NCBI RefSeq assembly: GCF_018139145.2
Contig: NC_059500.1
Location: 34,329,437 to 34,393,436 of the forward strand
From: Gymnogyps californianus
Taxonomy: Eukaryota > Chordata > Aves > Accipitriformes > Cathartidae
DNA length: 64,000 nt
Reading direction: 5' to 3'
The translations under genes were made by a program, and so were the position numbers. Below are positions 53,719 through 64,000 of this stretch, piece after piece; position 1 is the first letter of the stretch, and every line of letters starts with the position of its first letter. Below the pieces are notes generated by a model, which was not told the origin of the DNA, did no database searches, and saw only the letters and a program-made list of their open reading frames with translations.

Positions 53719-54690
53719 CCATAGACAGAATATAAAAATATTCTGTACAAAGCCAGACCACAGGCCTATCTAGGCAGGTAGCCAGTCTCCAACAGTGGCC
53801 ATAAACAGACGCTTGGAAGGCCAAGAAAAGAATAAGAACAAGGCATGTATTTGTCATACTTTCCCAGTCTTCAACTTTCCTTAGCTTAATGGATTTCCTG
53901 AGGTGGATGTGATTTTCTCTCTTTACTAAAGCTTCAGCAGATTTTCCTCCAAGCACTTGTCCAGATTTCCTTTCACCTTGTATAAAATATAGCATCCAAA
54001 AAGTCCTTTTCTTGTTCCCTTCTGTACCAGGAAGAACCACCTCCTTGCATGGTTTTGAACTCTCTTACTGTTTTATTTGCTGCCAGCCACTTCCTGCATC
54101 AGGAAGGACAGTAAACAGCAGGTCCCTAGACATGCTCTCTGGGCTACCTTGATTTTTGTAGACATCTGTGGCATTCCGTGATCCCCAAATGTCCCTTTTC
54201 CCATCTGAAGTGTCCTAAACTGCTTCAGAGTTCCTCACACAGAAGGTGCTCCATGCCTTTGATCACCCTTACTGCCTGTTGAACATTTTCAGCATTAATG
54301 TATTCTGCTTGGAATGAGGGGACCAGAACTGCATACAGTGTTCAAAGAGGCAGTGAACCAGGGCTTTTTATAGTGGCACCGTAATGTTTTCTGTTTTATT
54401 TGCTTGTTTTGAGCCCTGAGCAGAAGATGAAGCTTTCACTGAATTTGTAGCCCCAAGGTCCTACTCCAGGAGGCTCACTTCTGAGCCTCTTTTTTTATAA
54501 GTGGAGTTGGGATTGTTTTTGCCAGTATACATCACCTTGTGTTTACTGACACTGGCTTTCATTCACCTTGTGTTTCGTTGCCCACTGAATGGATCTAGTA
54601 AGGTGTTTCTGTCATTCTTCAGTTGGCCCTTGGCCTTACAGATTTATGAAGTTTATTCAGCAAGCTGTCACCTTATACAGTTTTTTCAGG
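53719..54690 (-). mobile_element. Old CR1 LINE copy, end of ORF2 plus 3' region
   Basis: On the - strand, from 54690 downwards, it follows the C-terminal part of CR1 ORF2 and then the CR1 3' region as seen in turtle and bird copies. Landmarks on the + strand are CCATGCCTTTGATCACCCTT (near 54253), GGGACCAGAACTGCATACAG (near 54320) and a stretch like GGATTGTTTTTGCCAGT (near 54510). The 3' part contains GGCCACTGTTGGAGACTGGC and a TAGATAGGCCTGTGGTCTGG segment typical of the CR1 tail. The reading frame is broken in many places, so it is an old dead copy. Confidence 0.8.
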
Positions 54691-57600
54691 TCATTTTACT
54701 TACACAGCACAGGTTACTTGCTTTTTCTCATTACTTTACTGTAGTATCATGTAAGGCCCTTTTTTCCCTAAAAGCAAACTTCTTTTACTATAAAAAGAAC
54801 CTGTGAAGAGACAAACATTTTGGTGGCCACCCTTACTGATTTGCTGTTATTACTACTGAAAACACAGGGCTGAACAAGTTTTAAAACTTAGAGAAAGACA
54901 TGGTTCCTTAACTATGAATTTGTATTTCAAGTGTGTTTAAAAAAAACCCCAAACCCCCAAACATAACGATTTCCGAGAAGCAAATATTATCTGGAAGATG
55001 GCTTTTTGAAATAAAGTGCCTTATGCAACAACTTATACAACAAGTCTTCCTCCAGTGACAGGCTCTGTGGTAAGAGTTTGATTGAAAAGACATCTCTATG
55101 GTACTCCAGCAGATGGGGGATATACCCAGGATTAAAGAATTAAAAAACCAAACCCACAGCATGGAAGGTGTTGATGGAGTAATGATACGAGTAAGACACA
55201 TTGAAACCTAGATTTTTGGACAGAAGTCCAGAAGCTGGGGCAGAAAGCTTGTAGATGCTGATAAAAAGATTCAGAAATGAAATGGTGTGAGAGAAAAATT
55301 ATTTTAAAGGTGGCTGGTAAGATTAAATTTAGGAAGAACAGGATGGGATATGATTTGCCAGTAAAGATGAGAATTGATGAACAAATTAACATAGTTCATC
55401 AAAACAGTCCTGTTTTGGCCAGGTAAACATGAGAAATCTTTCAAAACTGCTTTGTAAGGGTAGCACGTATTCTGAAGAACTGCATGTTTTTGTATTTTTT
55501 TTTCCTTTACAGACTGCCATATCTTTAAAAAAAAAAAAAAAAAGTGTTCCCCTGAAGATGTGCAATTATTGAGTTGGATTAATATAAGCTGTTTTCCCAT
55601 TCCGTGCACTGACAAGGAGCCACTTACTAATTATCACAGGCAACCAGCTTGCCCAGATGCATTTAAGAAGCTCATCTTTTCATTTTATACTGAATTCTCA
55701 AGAAAGGTAAGAAATTCTTTCCCACAAAAACTGTGCAGTCAATGGAGTAGAAATCCCATATTGTCAGAAAGCCCATGGAATATCAAGCACCTTCTCAAGA
55801 ATAAGCAGAAGGGGCAGGAATGGGCATCCGTGTTGCCCTTTCTTCTTCCTCACTGTGCGTCACTCTCTCCTCAGAGGTCTGTAACTGGCAAGATTTATTT
55901 TCTGGAAGAAAAGCAGAAATATCTTGACAGATGTGTGCTTCTGTGTATAACATTTTCCAAGAGGAATAGAATTTCAGTCAACTAGAAACAGCTCCCCACC
56001 TCATCTCAAATTTTTTGGCAATTTTTTTTTTATTAGTTCCACGAAGTGGAGGAGGTGGCAGAGCCTTTCACATTGAGTCCCACTGTCTTTGGCACAATTC
56101 CCTTTCGTGCATTTCTCTGTTGGGACTTGAATCTGTATTTCCAAAGGTGCAAGAGAGATACTGATCCCTAATTCTATATGGCTTAGGATGGGCTAATCGT
56201 AGTCTCTCCACTGAAGTACTAGTAGAGGATACTAGCAGAGAGTATATAATGTAAAGAATACATTCATTTCCATGTAATCCAAACCAATTTTGCTTTCTCT
56301 CTTCTTGTTTTTAAGTACAGATTTAACCAAACAAAATATAAGCAGTTCATTCAACTTTTCCAGGTGAATACTACACTTTCAGGCTCATCCAATTGGCCTT
56401 CAGAGGAATTGTCATCTTTCAAGGGTACATAATACCCCTCCCCAAAACACAACTGGAAATGCCTATGTCACACGGTGGAAATCAGATCACCTACCATAGC
56501 ATTTGAGAGGGATGTTCAAGTCTTATGATCAGCAACATAGCTGTCCTGGGACAGGATTTCCACGAGCATGCCCCGGTATGCCACAGGGCTGACAGTGGTT
56601 CGGGAAGGCTCCAGCCACTACTGCTGCCGCTGCGGGCAGTGCCTGGGGCCACCTTCCCTCCCTTATCCCACCTCCCGGGCAGCCTCCGGAGCCTCCATTG
56701 AACCGCCGACGGAAGGGTTTTATTCCCTTGACCTTCGCCTACCCTTTTCAAAATCCTTTCTCTTTTAAAAGATCTTAAAACTCTCTGTAATGCTGCCATT
56801 GGCCAAAGTATCAAAGCAAAGATTCATGAGTCACATTAAAAGGTAATAATAAATTGCAATGCACCTATAAGGACTTTATTTCCCTCTATTTTGAATATTA
56901 CAGGATATTTTAACAAATACCAACAACTAATATAAAATGAATTAATATTAAATAACACCTGGAATATTATCTATCTTTTTTTGCCTCCGATTATTGTAAA
57001 ACAGTTGAGCAACATTTTCTCGAGAACCAAACTACAGCAAACTCGGTATGCCGTTTGGGGTGCAATTTAGAGAACAAAAATACTCTTATTACAATTGCAG
57101 TGCTACTTTTTGTATGAGTCAAAGCTCGACTACCACATCTGTGCAGACGCGCACTGACAACAGGTGGTGCTGCAACACTGACGTTGGAATTGTTTCACTT
57201 CTACCCCCTTCCTTTTTTGCGTCTTCCTCGGGAATAAGCAAGTTAGGGCCAACCAACCGAATCACAGCAATACTCTTTCCTCAAACTGGAAAATGAAGTT
57301 ATTCAGCACAACTTTTAATTGTTTGTAGAATGTAAATGGTTATGAATTTTTTTTGTTATTTCTTTTTCTTCCCCCCACCCCCAAACCAAGGTAGTAAAAA
57401 CACACAAGAGGCTGGGGGCTTTTTTTCCCCAGTAGAAATGGAATTTGTTTTACACCTTGCAAACTTCTGCTGGACATAACTTCAGCAATGACTATGAGAT
57501 AGGACTTTATTCAGATAGGTTGTGATGAACGCCTAAGCAAAATGTCAAATGCCTGAATCTGCTAAATGCTAGTATTGACTACTTGGAAACAAAAATATTT

Positions 57601-58594
57601 TTACAGTTCTACATTCTGGAGGTTACAATTCTGAAAATGTCTTCTAGGAAATAGAAAATTCTAATTCTTAAGTGAGCTTGAGGTAGGGAGGGGCAAAAGA
57701 CCTCTGAGTGGAGTGAGAAAGGCTTAGATACACACATACATATTTTTTCTGCATGACTTCAATGCTCCTGAAAGTGAGAAACTAATAGCAATGGCTTGGA
57801 TCAGACATGGTGCAGGCAACCACTGTGAAATCCTCCCCATGTAACTCTTTTAACGCACCTCAGTGCTGGCTTGTGGTATCCCTCTTGGTTCCAGTCCTGG
57901 ACCTCTCTTGAGTGGAGGCTGCCAGCTGTATTGCATTGTGCCAAATTACGTGGTGGTTTTCAGATATGTGCAAATTGCGCCAAAGAGAGATTTATTTAAA
58001 GAAATGAATCAGGTGTTGAGATGTTGTTATAAATAAAATAGCATCATTTATATGCTGAGCTGATTTCTGAAGTCTCTTTTGTTACACAAATCTAAACAAT
58101 CCAACTCTTGTTAAAGTGTTGAGAGTTTTTTTTTCCAGTTATAAAATAAGAAAGCCACACTGACCAGGCTCAGCTGAGAAATGGTTGGTTAGTTAGTATG
58201 CATAGCAGCAACCCCAGGAATTAAGTTGAGAAGAGCCAAATGTGGAACAACAGATTCAGTGGAACAACCTCTTCTGAAGTTTTAAGGGTTCCCTTCTCGG
58301 AGCTTGTTCTGTTCGGCACACAAAGTGACAGAGTTATTCGTGTTCCCATGTAGCCCACATGTTGCTGGATCCCTCAGTAGTACAGATGTGTGGTTGTAAG
58401 ACAGGAAACTTCCAGTTTTAGATTCAGCCACTGCCAGATGAAAAAAAGCCACAGAGCATAAAATCATAACAAAAATATTTTTAACATGGTAACCGCATAC
58501 CCCGACTTGTTTCTTGATTCCATTGTTTTGGAACTAGCATTGATGAAAGAGAAAACAAAAGGCCTAGTTACTATGTTAAAAGTGTATTTGAACC

Positions 58595-58690
58595 CTTACG
58601 GTAGGATTTTCAAAAGTGCTTAGTACTGGCCTTTCTTTGCCCCCTCTGACATCAACAGGAGCAGAAATAAGTCAATGCTGATGATGCTAT
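58595..58690 (+). repeat. Possible ancient interspersed-repeat relic
   Basis: The segment AGGATTTTCAAAAGTGCTTA and what follows resembles an old palindromic repeat common in sauropsids, in which such a segment precedes a copy of its own complement. The second half here is too decayed to pair. The assignment is tentative. Confidence 0.35.
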
Positions 58691-60741
58691 CCTTAACATG
58701 TTCTATAGTAGAACTTATACCTCATGTGACCCCACATTAGTCCTCTTTTCTCTCATCTAATTAATGCTCTGTTTTAATTAATTTACTCTTCAAATTCGTT
58801 AGCCAGGAATATTCAATGGCTAAAGTCACTTTTGATACTTCATCCTTAAAAAGAGTTGCTGCTTTTAGGGAATGTAGGACAAATGTATGCAATTTCAGAA
58901 GCTATCCAAGTGTCATGGCAACATACTGACTAATGCAACAAAAATCTGTGAGTTCTGTTAAGATAAGCATAAAAAATTGGATGATTGGTCAGAGCTCTCT
59001 AGTCTACAAAAGAGTCTAGAAATCTTGCAAAGGCAGTAAGGCATTTCTATGAGGTTGCTAGCATATCTTGGTTTTAGCCCAACTGGAAGGATCACAGCAA
59101 CAATTTTTTTTTTTTTCTTTTCTTTTTGATTGGCTGACATTTTCTCTTCTCACCAAAATTAAAAGGTAAAGAGGTAAAATAAAACATGTACTTAAATGGT
59201 TTGAACATGTAAAGTTTAAATGCACCTTTGTCTGTAAGCTCAGGTCTGGGCTTTTTTAATGGGATCATAAATTTAGAAATAATGTGATGGCACAATTTTC
59301 CCTTTAAATCTGATATAAAATTGAAGGCTCAAATTCTGTTCTTGGTTACACCACAGCAAGACTGGGCTAGTACTAATCAATGAATTTTCACTAGTGTCTT
59401 ACATAAGCACTAAACAAATTAGGATTCAGCACACAGATTTTTTTTGTCCCAAACACTAGCATTACAATACATAGAGAATAAGAACTCAAAAACTGTTCTT
59501 TCCTGGTAACTCTACTTTAGAACTAGCCTACCATGTCTGTAAGCATCTCGTTTCTACCTGATGAAAATGCCAAAATGAAGAAATTTTTACAGAATTCTTG
59601 AAAAAGTTACAGAAGAATTGATGTTACCAATGAATTACTATATGCAGTGATTCAGTTCTGCAGTGATGGACAAACATGCATCACCATCCTTGCTCATTAT
59701 TTTCCTAGTTTTTGACCAACTTCCCCATTTAGAGATAATTAGAATCGGCAAAGAGCACCTGAACTTTAGAGACATCCCGATCTGAACCCAAAATCTGGGT
59801 TGGATCATAATCCTAGATTAGAAAATGGAGGAAATGTGAAGGAGTGTAGATCCTCATCCAAACAGCCTGGCTTAGACTCATCATTGTTCTTTTGCCCGTG
59901 GATTTCACTGCCAGACACTACTGGCTGATTTTTTTCCAAGCAGATAGTTTAACAGGGACTTCTGTTGCTTTTGTGTGGTTATTTAATGGAACTGCTCAAT
60001 ACCACAATTTTGTTAGAAATCTTCTTAGGAATAGTATCCTCTCATTTTCCTCAGTTTTCTAGTCAAACAGTATGCTTTTCAGTGATGGTAGTGCTTTCCT
60101 TTGTGTATGAAATGTTAACTGCTAAGGTAGGTGCAATCAGTTTTTAAACATGGAATTAAATTATTAGCGTTAGTTTTAATTAACATTAAGGGGTAAGAAC
60201 TTTTTCTGCCATAACCCTGCAAGCTTCGGTTGTCATGACAACTACTGCATGTGTAGCTTTTGAATACAGAGAAATTATTGCTGCTGCTTAATACAACTTT
60301 CCAAGACATTTTTTTTTTCTTTTCTTTTCTGAACCACAGACACCATAAAAGTGAATTCAACAGCAACTCGGCTGCTAAAACAGTAATATGGAGCACTGGC
60401 ATATTTCCCTCTTTCAACATGGAAGATTCTACACAGCAGACAACGGTGACCTAGTTACAAGAGGTACTATAGGAAATAAAAATGAAAACAGAGGAAAGTA
60501 ATATCACAGGCCACTCTTTCTTATGATTAGTGGCTTCTCCTGCGAATAATTCACAAGTAAAAGGATTCTTCATCTTATGACACTAAGATTATTCACCTAC
60601 AACAATAGAAAGAGCTGCATTAGACTATATTGAGGGAATACAAAAGCTAAATTATTTTTGAAAATAATTTTAGAGTGTGCTTTTCCTCCTTTTTCCCTTT
60701 TTCACTTTGATGATGAGCTAGTCGATTCAAGTGCAAATTAA

Positions 60742-60758
60742 CCAGCAGGTGGCAGCAG
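60742..60758 (+). promoter_or_regulatory. Strong CTCF-type motif
   Basis: CCAGCAGGTGGCAGCAG agrees at every position with the core CTCF consensus CCASYAGRKGGCRS. It lies in a gene-poor stretch about 25 kb downstream of ISOC1. Binding is inferred from sequence only. Confidence 0.5.
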
Positions 60759-63700
60759 TGTTTAAGATTTCTAGAACTGGCCTGTAACGCCTGCAAGTTA
60801 CCAATACAGAGACAGAGAAAATACTTCAGAGAGTACAGACCACACAGTCAATGCCTCTGCAAGTTTACCTTCATCGCCAGGATCTCCCATCTTTATTGAT
60901 GATGGATGGACATTTACTTGACACTTTTAAGGCATTTCAAAGATTATTTCATGTGCAGGGTAATGGTAAAATGAGACTAATAGGGCTTCTTTTTTTTTTT
61001 TCTTTGGCAGGAGGTGAATTATTAGCATGAACCTAATGGTTCATCTTCACTGTAGTCCTCATTTCACCACTGTTTCCTCTGCATCTGCAAAACATAGAAA
61101 CAGTTCGAAAGAGTTCACATCAGAAGGGGTTTTTTTCATATTCATTTCAACTCTAGTACATTTTAGCTCTATCCTTTTATTCTATTTGGCTTCCTTTAGT
61201 GTAGTTGTTAAAGTGAATGGAAAAAAAATGCACTCCGTGCTATCATCTCTTTGTAATTACTTTTGTTACCTAAGATAAATAATTGCAAGCAATACGAGAG
61301 CTTTGGATGTTGTAGCACAAACAAAATTTGATTTTAACAGAACTTTTTGTTCAGGGGCATGATACTTGCAGTCTCTGTTAATGGCTAGTTCATTTCTGAA
61401 AAATGCCTGAGGCAGATGACTGTTAATGAAAACATGCAAGTGTAATATCAACACTGTAGCAAGGTAGCTGAGCTTGAATAGGTGACCCTGTTTGAATAAG
61501 AAATGTTGATCCATACTAGACAATCACTAAGAACACCACAATAATGTTGAAATTACCGATCCATATAGCCATGGAGTTTCCCAGCTGAAAAGTAGAGGAA
61601 AAGAAGTATATCTCCCCAGACCTCAGTTTTAAGAGGTTATGACTAATGCATTCAAATTATATTTAAGATGCTTTCAACAACTGCCCACATTCATGTAAAT
61701 ATTAGCAAGAAGACTCTGGCAACAAAATACACTGGGTATTGCACAACATTCAACTTTGTGGTCATATCGGGACTTGTCTTTTGCATTTAAGGCATATTCA
61801 TTGCTCTTCTCCATATCAGGCAACCCAAAATCTCACAAAATGGGAAGGAAAAGCATGACTGTTAGGATATAATTATGACAGAAAGAAAACAACTTACAGT
61901 ATACTGCAAAATAGTTCCAGTAACTTATTTTCATAGTCTATACCATCTCTAATTTTAAGGGGGAGAAAAAAGATAAAAAGAGGTAAGCAAAGAGATGCAA
62001 GAAGAAAACAGTAGATCTGAGTCACAAGTTAGAAACAGAGAATGATTTAGTCATGACATAATACCAGCTAAATACAGCCATGGTAAACTAATGCAAATGA
62101 TCAGCAGACAAATAAAAAGGTCTCAAAACAATTCATTTGGCTGAGGTAACTTTGCCTGCTGTGATGTTCCTAGTGACTTCATTTGTCAGTTAATAAGGTC
62201 TATCTGTATGACAAGATGTATTCACTTATTTATACAAATAGACTCTGCTTCAGCTAAATTGATACAGCTGCCCTGCACCAATGTTGCATCCAGAATACTT
62301 CATTGTAAACTATCTGCAGTTATTCTGGCGTTAAAATGAATTCATCACATGATTTTAGGACGATTCTTTAAACATTCCAGAACAGAATGCACATATAATG
62401 TGCATTTAGCATCATAACTATCAGAAATCTATGCTGGTATAGCAGCATATTGCAATTCCCAGCCAGGGATATATAGCTTCTCTCAGTGCCTTAACATGCT
62501 ACACCTTTTAAGAAACAGAGTTCTTGTGTCCTTCTTGGTACTTCAGAGGTAGTTGCAATGTATAAACCTGATACAGCTGCCAAAAGCTGTTTCTCTTGGC
62601 AGGGTCAACCACATTTTTGGGAACCCAACTTCCTCTCTTCCATTTACTGCTAGCAATTTATGGCAATTATTTTATCTCTTTGGGTTGTTTTCTTATATAT
62701 TTCTCTTTGATGAATGCTTTGTAATCAATTGATCTTTGATTCAAGGAACTCCCTAGATGTTGTCAATAACATTTGCTCTTTCTTGCATGAATTTGATTAT
62801 GAGTAGTGCTAGTAAAACATCATTCACTGTCTTGCATCTGTTAACAGTATGAAGAATAGATAACTGCAGTTGTTTTCAAAAGAAAAAATCATCTATTAAT
62901 TAGTGTAGAATTTAGTTAAATATTTAGCTGTACATAAAACTTCACAGGGTGTCCTTAAAATTGTAAATGTAGGCAGTTGCTGAACTGTCATTCATGAATT
63001 ACCATGTGTTACCCTTGCTGACTTACTAAGAATTCAATGGCAAGTAGATTAGAAAAGCTTTGCTGATTCTCCTCAGTAACCGGGTGCAATTCAGCAGTTG
63101 CCTAGAAGTTATAGAGATGTGTCAGCACATCATGTCTGAAGTTAAATGGATTGAACACCACAGTTGTACAGCTTCCAGACCAGATCTGGCTTCTTTGGGC
63201 CAGCTTGGGCTAGAGGAACTGAGCTCACATCTCCCTGCAGCTGCCTATATAGATTTGCCTTGAGAAGTGGGGTATCTCATTACAGTCTGCTGTTCACTTT
63301 CTTTCTTTTCCCTGTGTTTGCTACAAATTTTTCACACTGATATTCTCTATAGCAAAGGTTGCCAAGTTAGCATGATGGGTTACCTCAGGTTGTGACCCCG
63401 TTGTTTCAGACATTCTGGTGCTTGTTCAGAATTTCTGACCTCCTACTACATGTTAGTTTCAGAAAATACACAATATTTATGGTAACACGTTTAAACCCAT
63501 CCGTGGTCCTGGATTAGGGATATGGTTAGGCTTGGGAGGGAGACAAAGCCTAGCAATCCCATTGGTGTGGGCTGTAAAGAGGCTGCCAAAGGAAGGGGTG
63601 GGCTGCAAAAAGGCTTCTTCCCTAAGATCGTTTTCCCCTGGGCCATGGGGTGTGGTAAAGCTAGCCAGGGTGTGCTTAAACTGACCTTGTCCTACTCATC

Positions 63701-63934
63701 ATGGAGAAGTATCTGAGTCACGTGCTGTATTTTATATACGTATTATATGGCGCTCAGCCACATGAGCAAATCTGGCTTGCAGCATGAAGAAGGTTGGACA
63801 TACCTATAGCGGGTAGATAAGACATGTAAGCAATTTTTAAAGCTTAGGTTGAACACAGACTATCAATGTTAATTATTGTAAAAGTAATCACCATTTATTT
63901 TTTTTCCACTTCTCAACATCTCTATTTGTTTGTT

Positions 63935-64000
63935 CATGATCCACTGAAGTCTAATTGGAATCCCACTCAACAGGTGGAAAGACTCCTTTTGTCTTTAAAT
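63935..64000 (+). repeat. Possible palindromic sauropsid repeat relic at the window end
   Basis: TGATCCACTGAAGTCTAATT and the following GGAATCCCACTCAA resemble the abundant sauropsid element containing CCATTGAAGTCAATGGGA. It is cut by the window edge, so it cannot be fully judged. Confidence 0.35.

Larger units (their letters stand above)
54691..64000. other. Distal intergenic sequence
   Basis: Mostly AT-rich and non-coding. A GC-rich patch lies at about 56560-56720, and the CTCF-type motif at 60742. The stretch 63500-63720 is G-rich and may be a decayed repeat. Relics resembling sauropsid palindromic repeats occur near 58595 and at the end. No exon of ADAMTS19, the expected next gene, was recognised. 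Confidence 0.65.

Noticed and set aside
53711..54040. Open frame of 109 codons on the - strand
   Set aside because: It is the decayed 3' region of the CR1 copy, not a host gene.
55560..55985. Open frame of 141 codons on the + strand
   Set aside because: No recognisable family, no supporting splice sites, and composition like the surrounding non-coding DNA.
57160..57180. Second CTCF-like site (ACAACAGGTGGTGCTG)
   Set aside because: It departs from the core consensus at important positions, unlike the site at 60742.

Overview
The window looks like nuclear DNA from a bird, most likely a neoavian such as a songbird. It holds one convincing protein-coding gene, long AT-rich non-coding stretches, a single CpG island, CR1 LINE relics and four solo LTRs of types common in bird genomes. 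There are no bacterial-style operons, rRNAs, tRNAs or CRISPR arrays. The species call rests on repeat types and on the protein, and is an inference.

The gene is ISOC1 (isochorismatase domain-containing protein 1) on the + strand. It has five coding exons at 18824-19123, 28782-28901, 29057-29260, 29650-29766 and 34346-34492, all joined by GT-AG introns in phase 0. They add up to a complete protein of 295 residues, and the family catalytic residues (Asp118, Lys179, Cys212) are all present. Exon 1 sits in a CpG island (about 18120-19420). The transcript probably ends near an AATAAA at 35806.

Layout: 1-12500 is non-coding and AT-rich, with a poly-G tract, a small hairpin and one GC-rich block. 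12501-13166 is a solo LTR on the - strand. 13167-18119 is non-coding. 18120-35840 is ISOC1. Its intron 1 carries two CR1 fragments and a 1125-bp antisense solo LTR with an exact 5-bp target-site duplication. Its intron 4 carries a CR1 reverse-transcriptase fragment and a 571-bp sense solo LTR, also with an exact 5-bp duplication. 35841-64000 is a gene-poor stretch containing a CA-rich LTR of about 1.44 kb (45827-47269), an old CR1 copy (53719-54690), relics of palindromic sauropsid repeats, and one strong CTCF-type motif (60742-60758).

In mammals ISOC1 lies between SLC27A6 and ADAMTS19. No exon of either gene was recognised here, so the flanks are read as intergenic. I did not find a new biological system. 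The points most worth a second look are the LTRs inside and around ISOC1, the long reading frames kept open in the - strand LTRs, the 54-bp alternating purine-pyrimidine tract inside one LTR, the (GT)15 tract next to the exon 1 splice donor, and the CTCF-type site.
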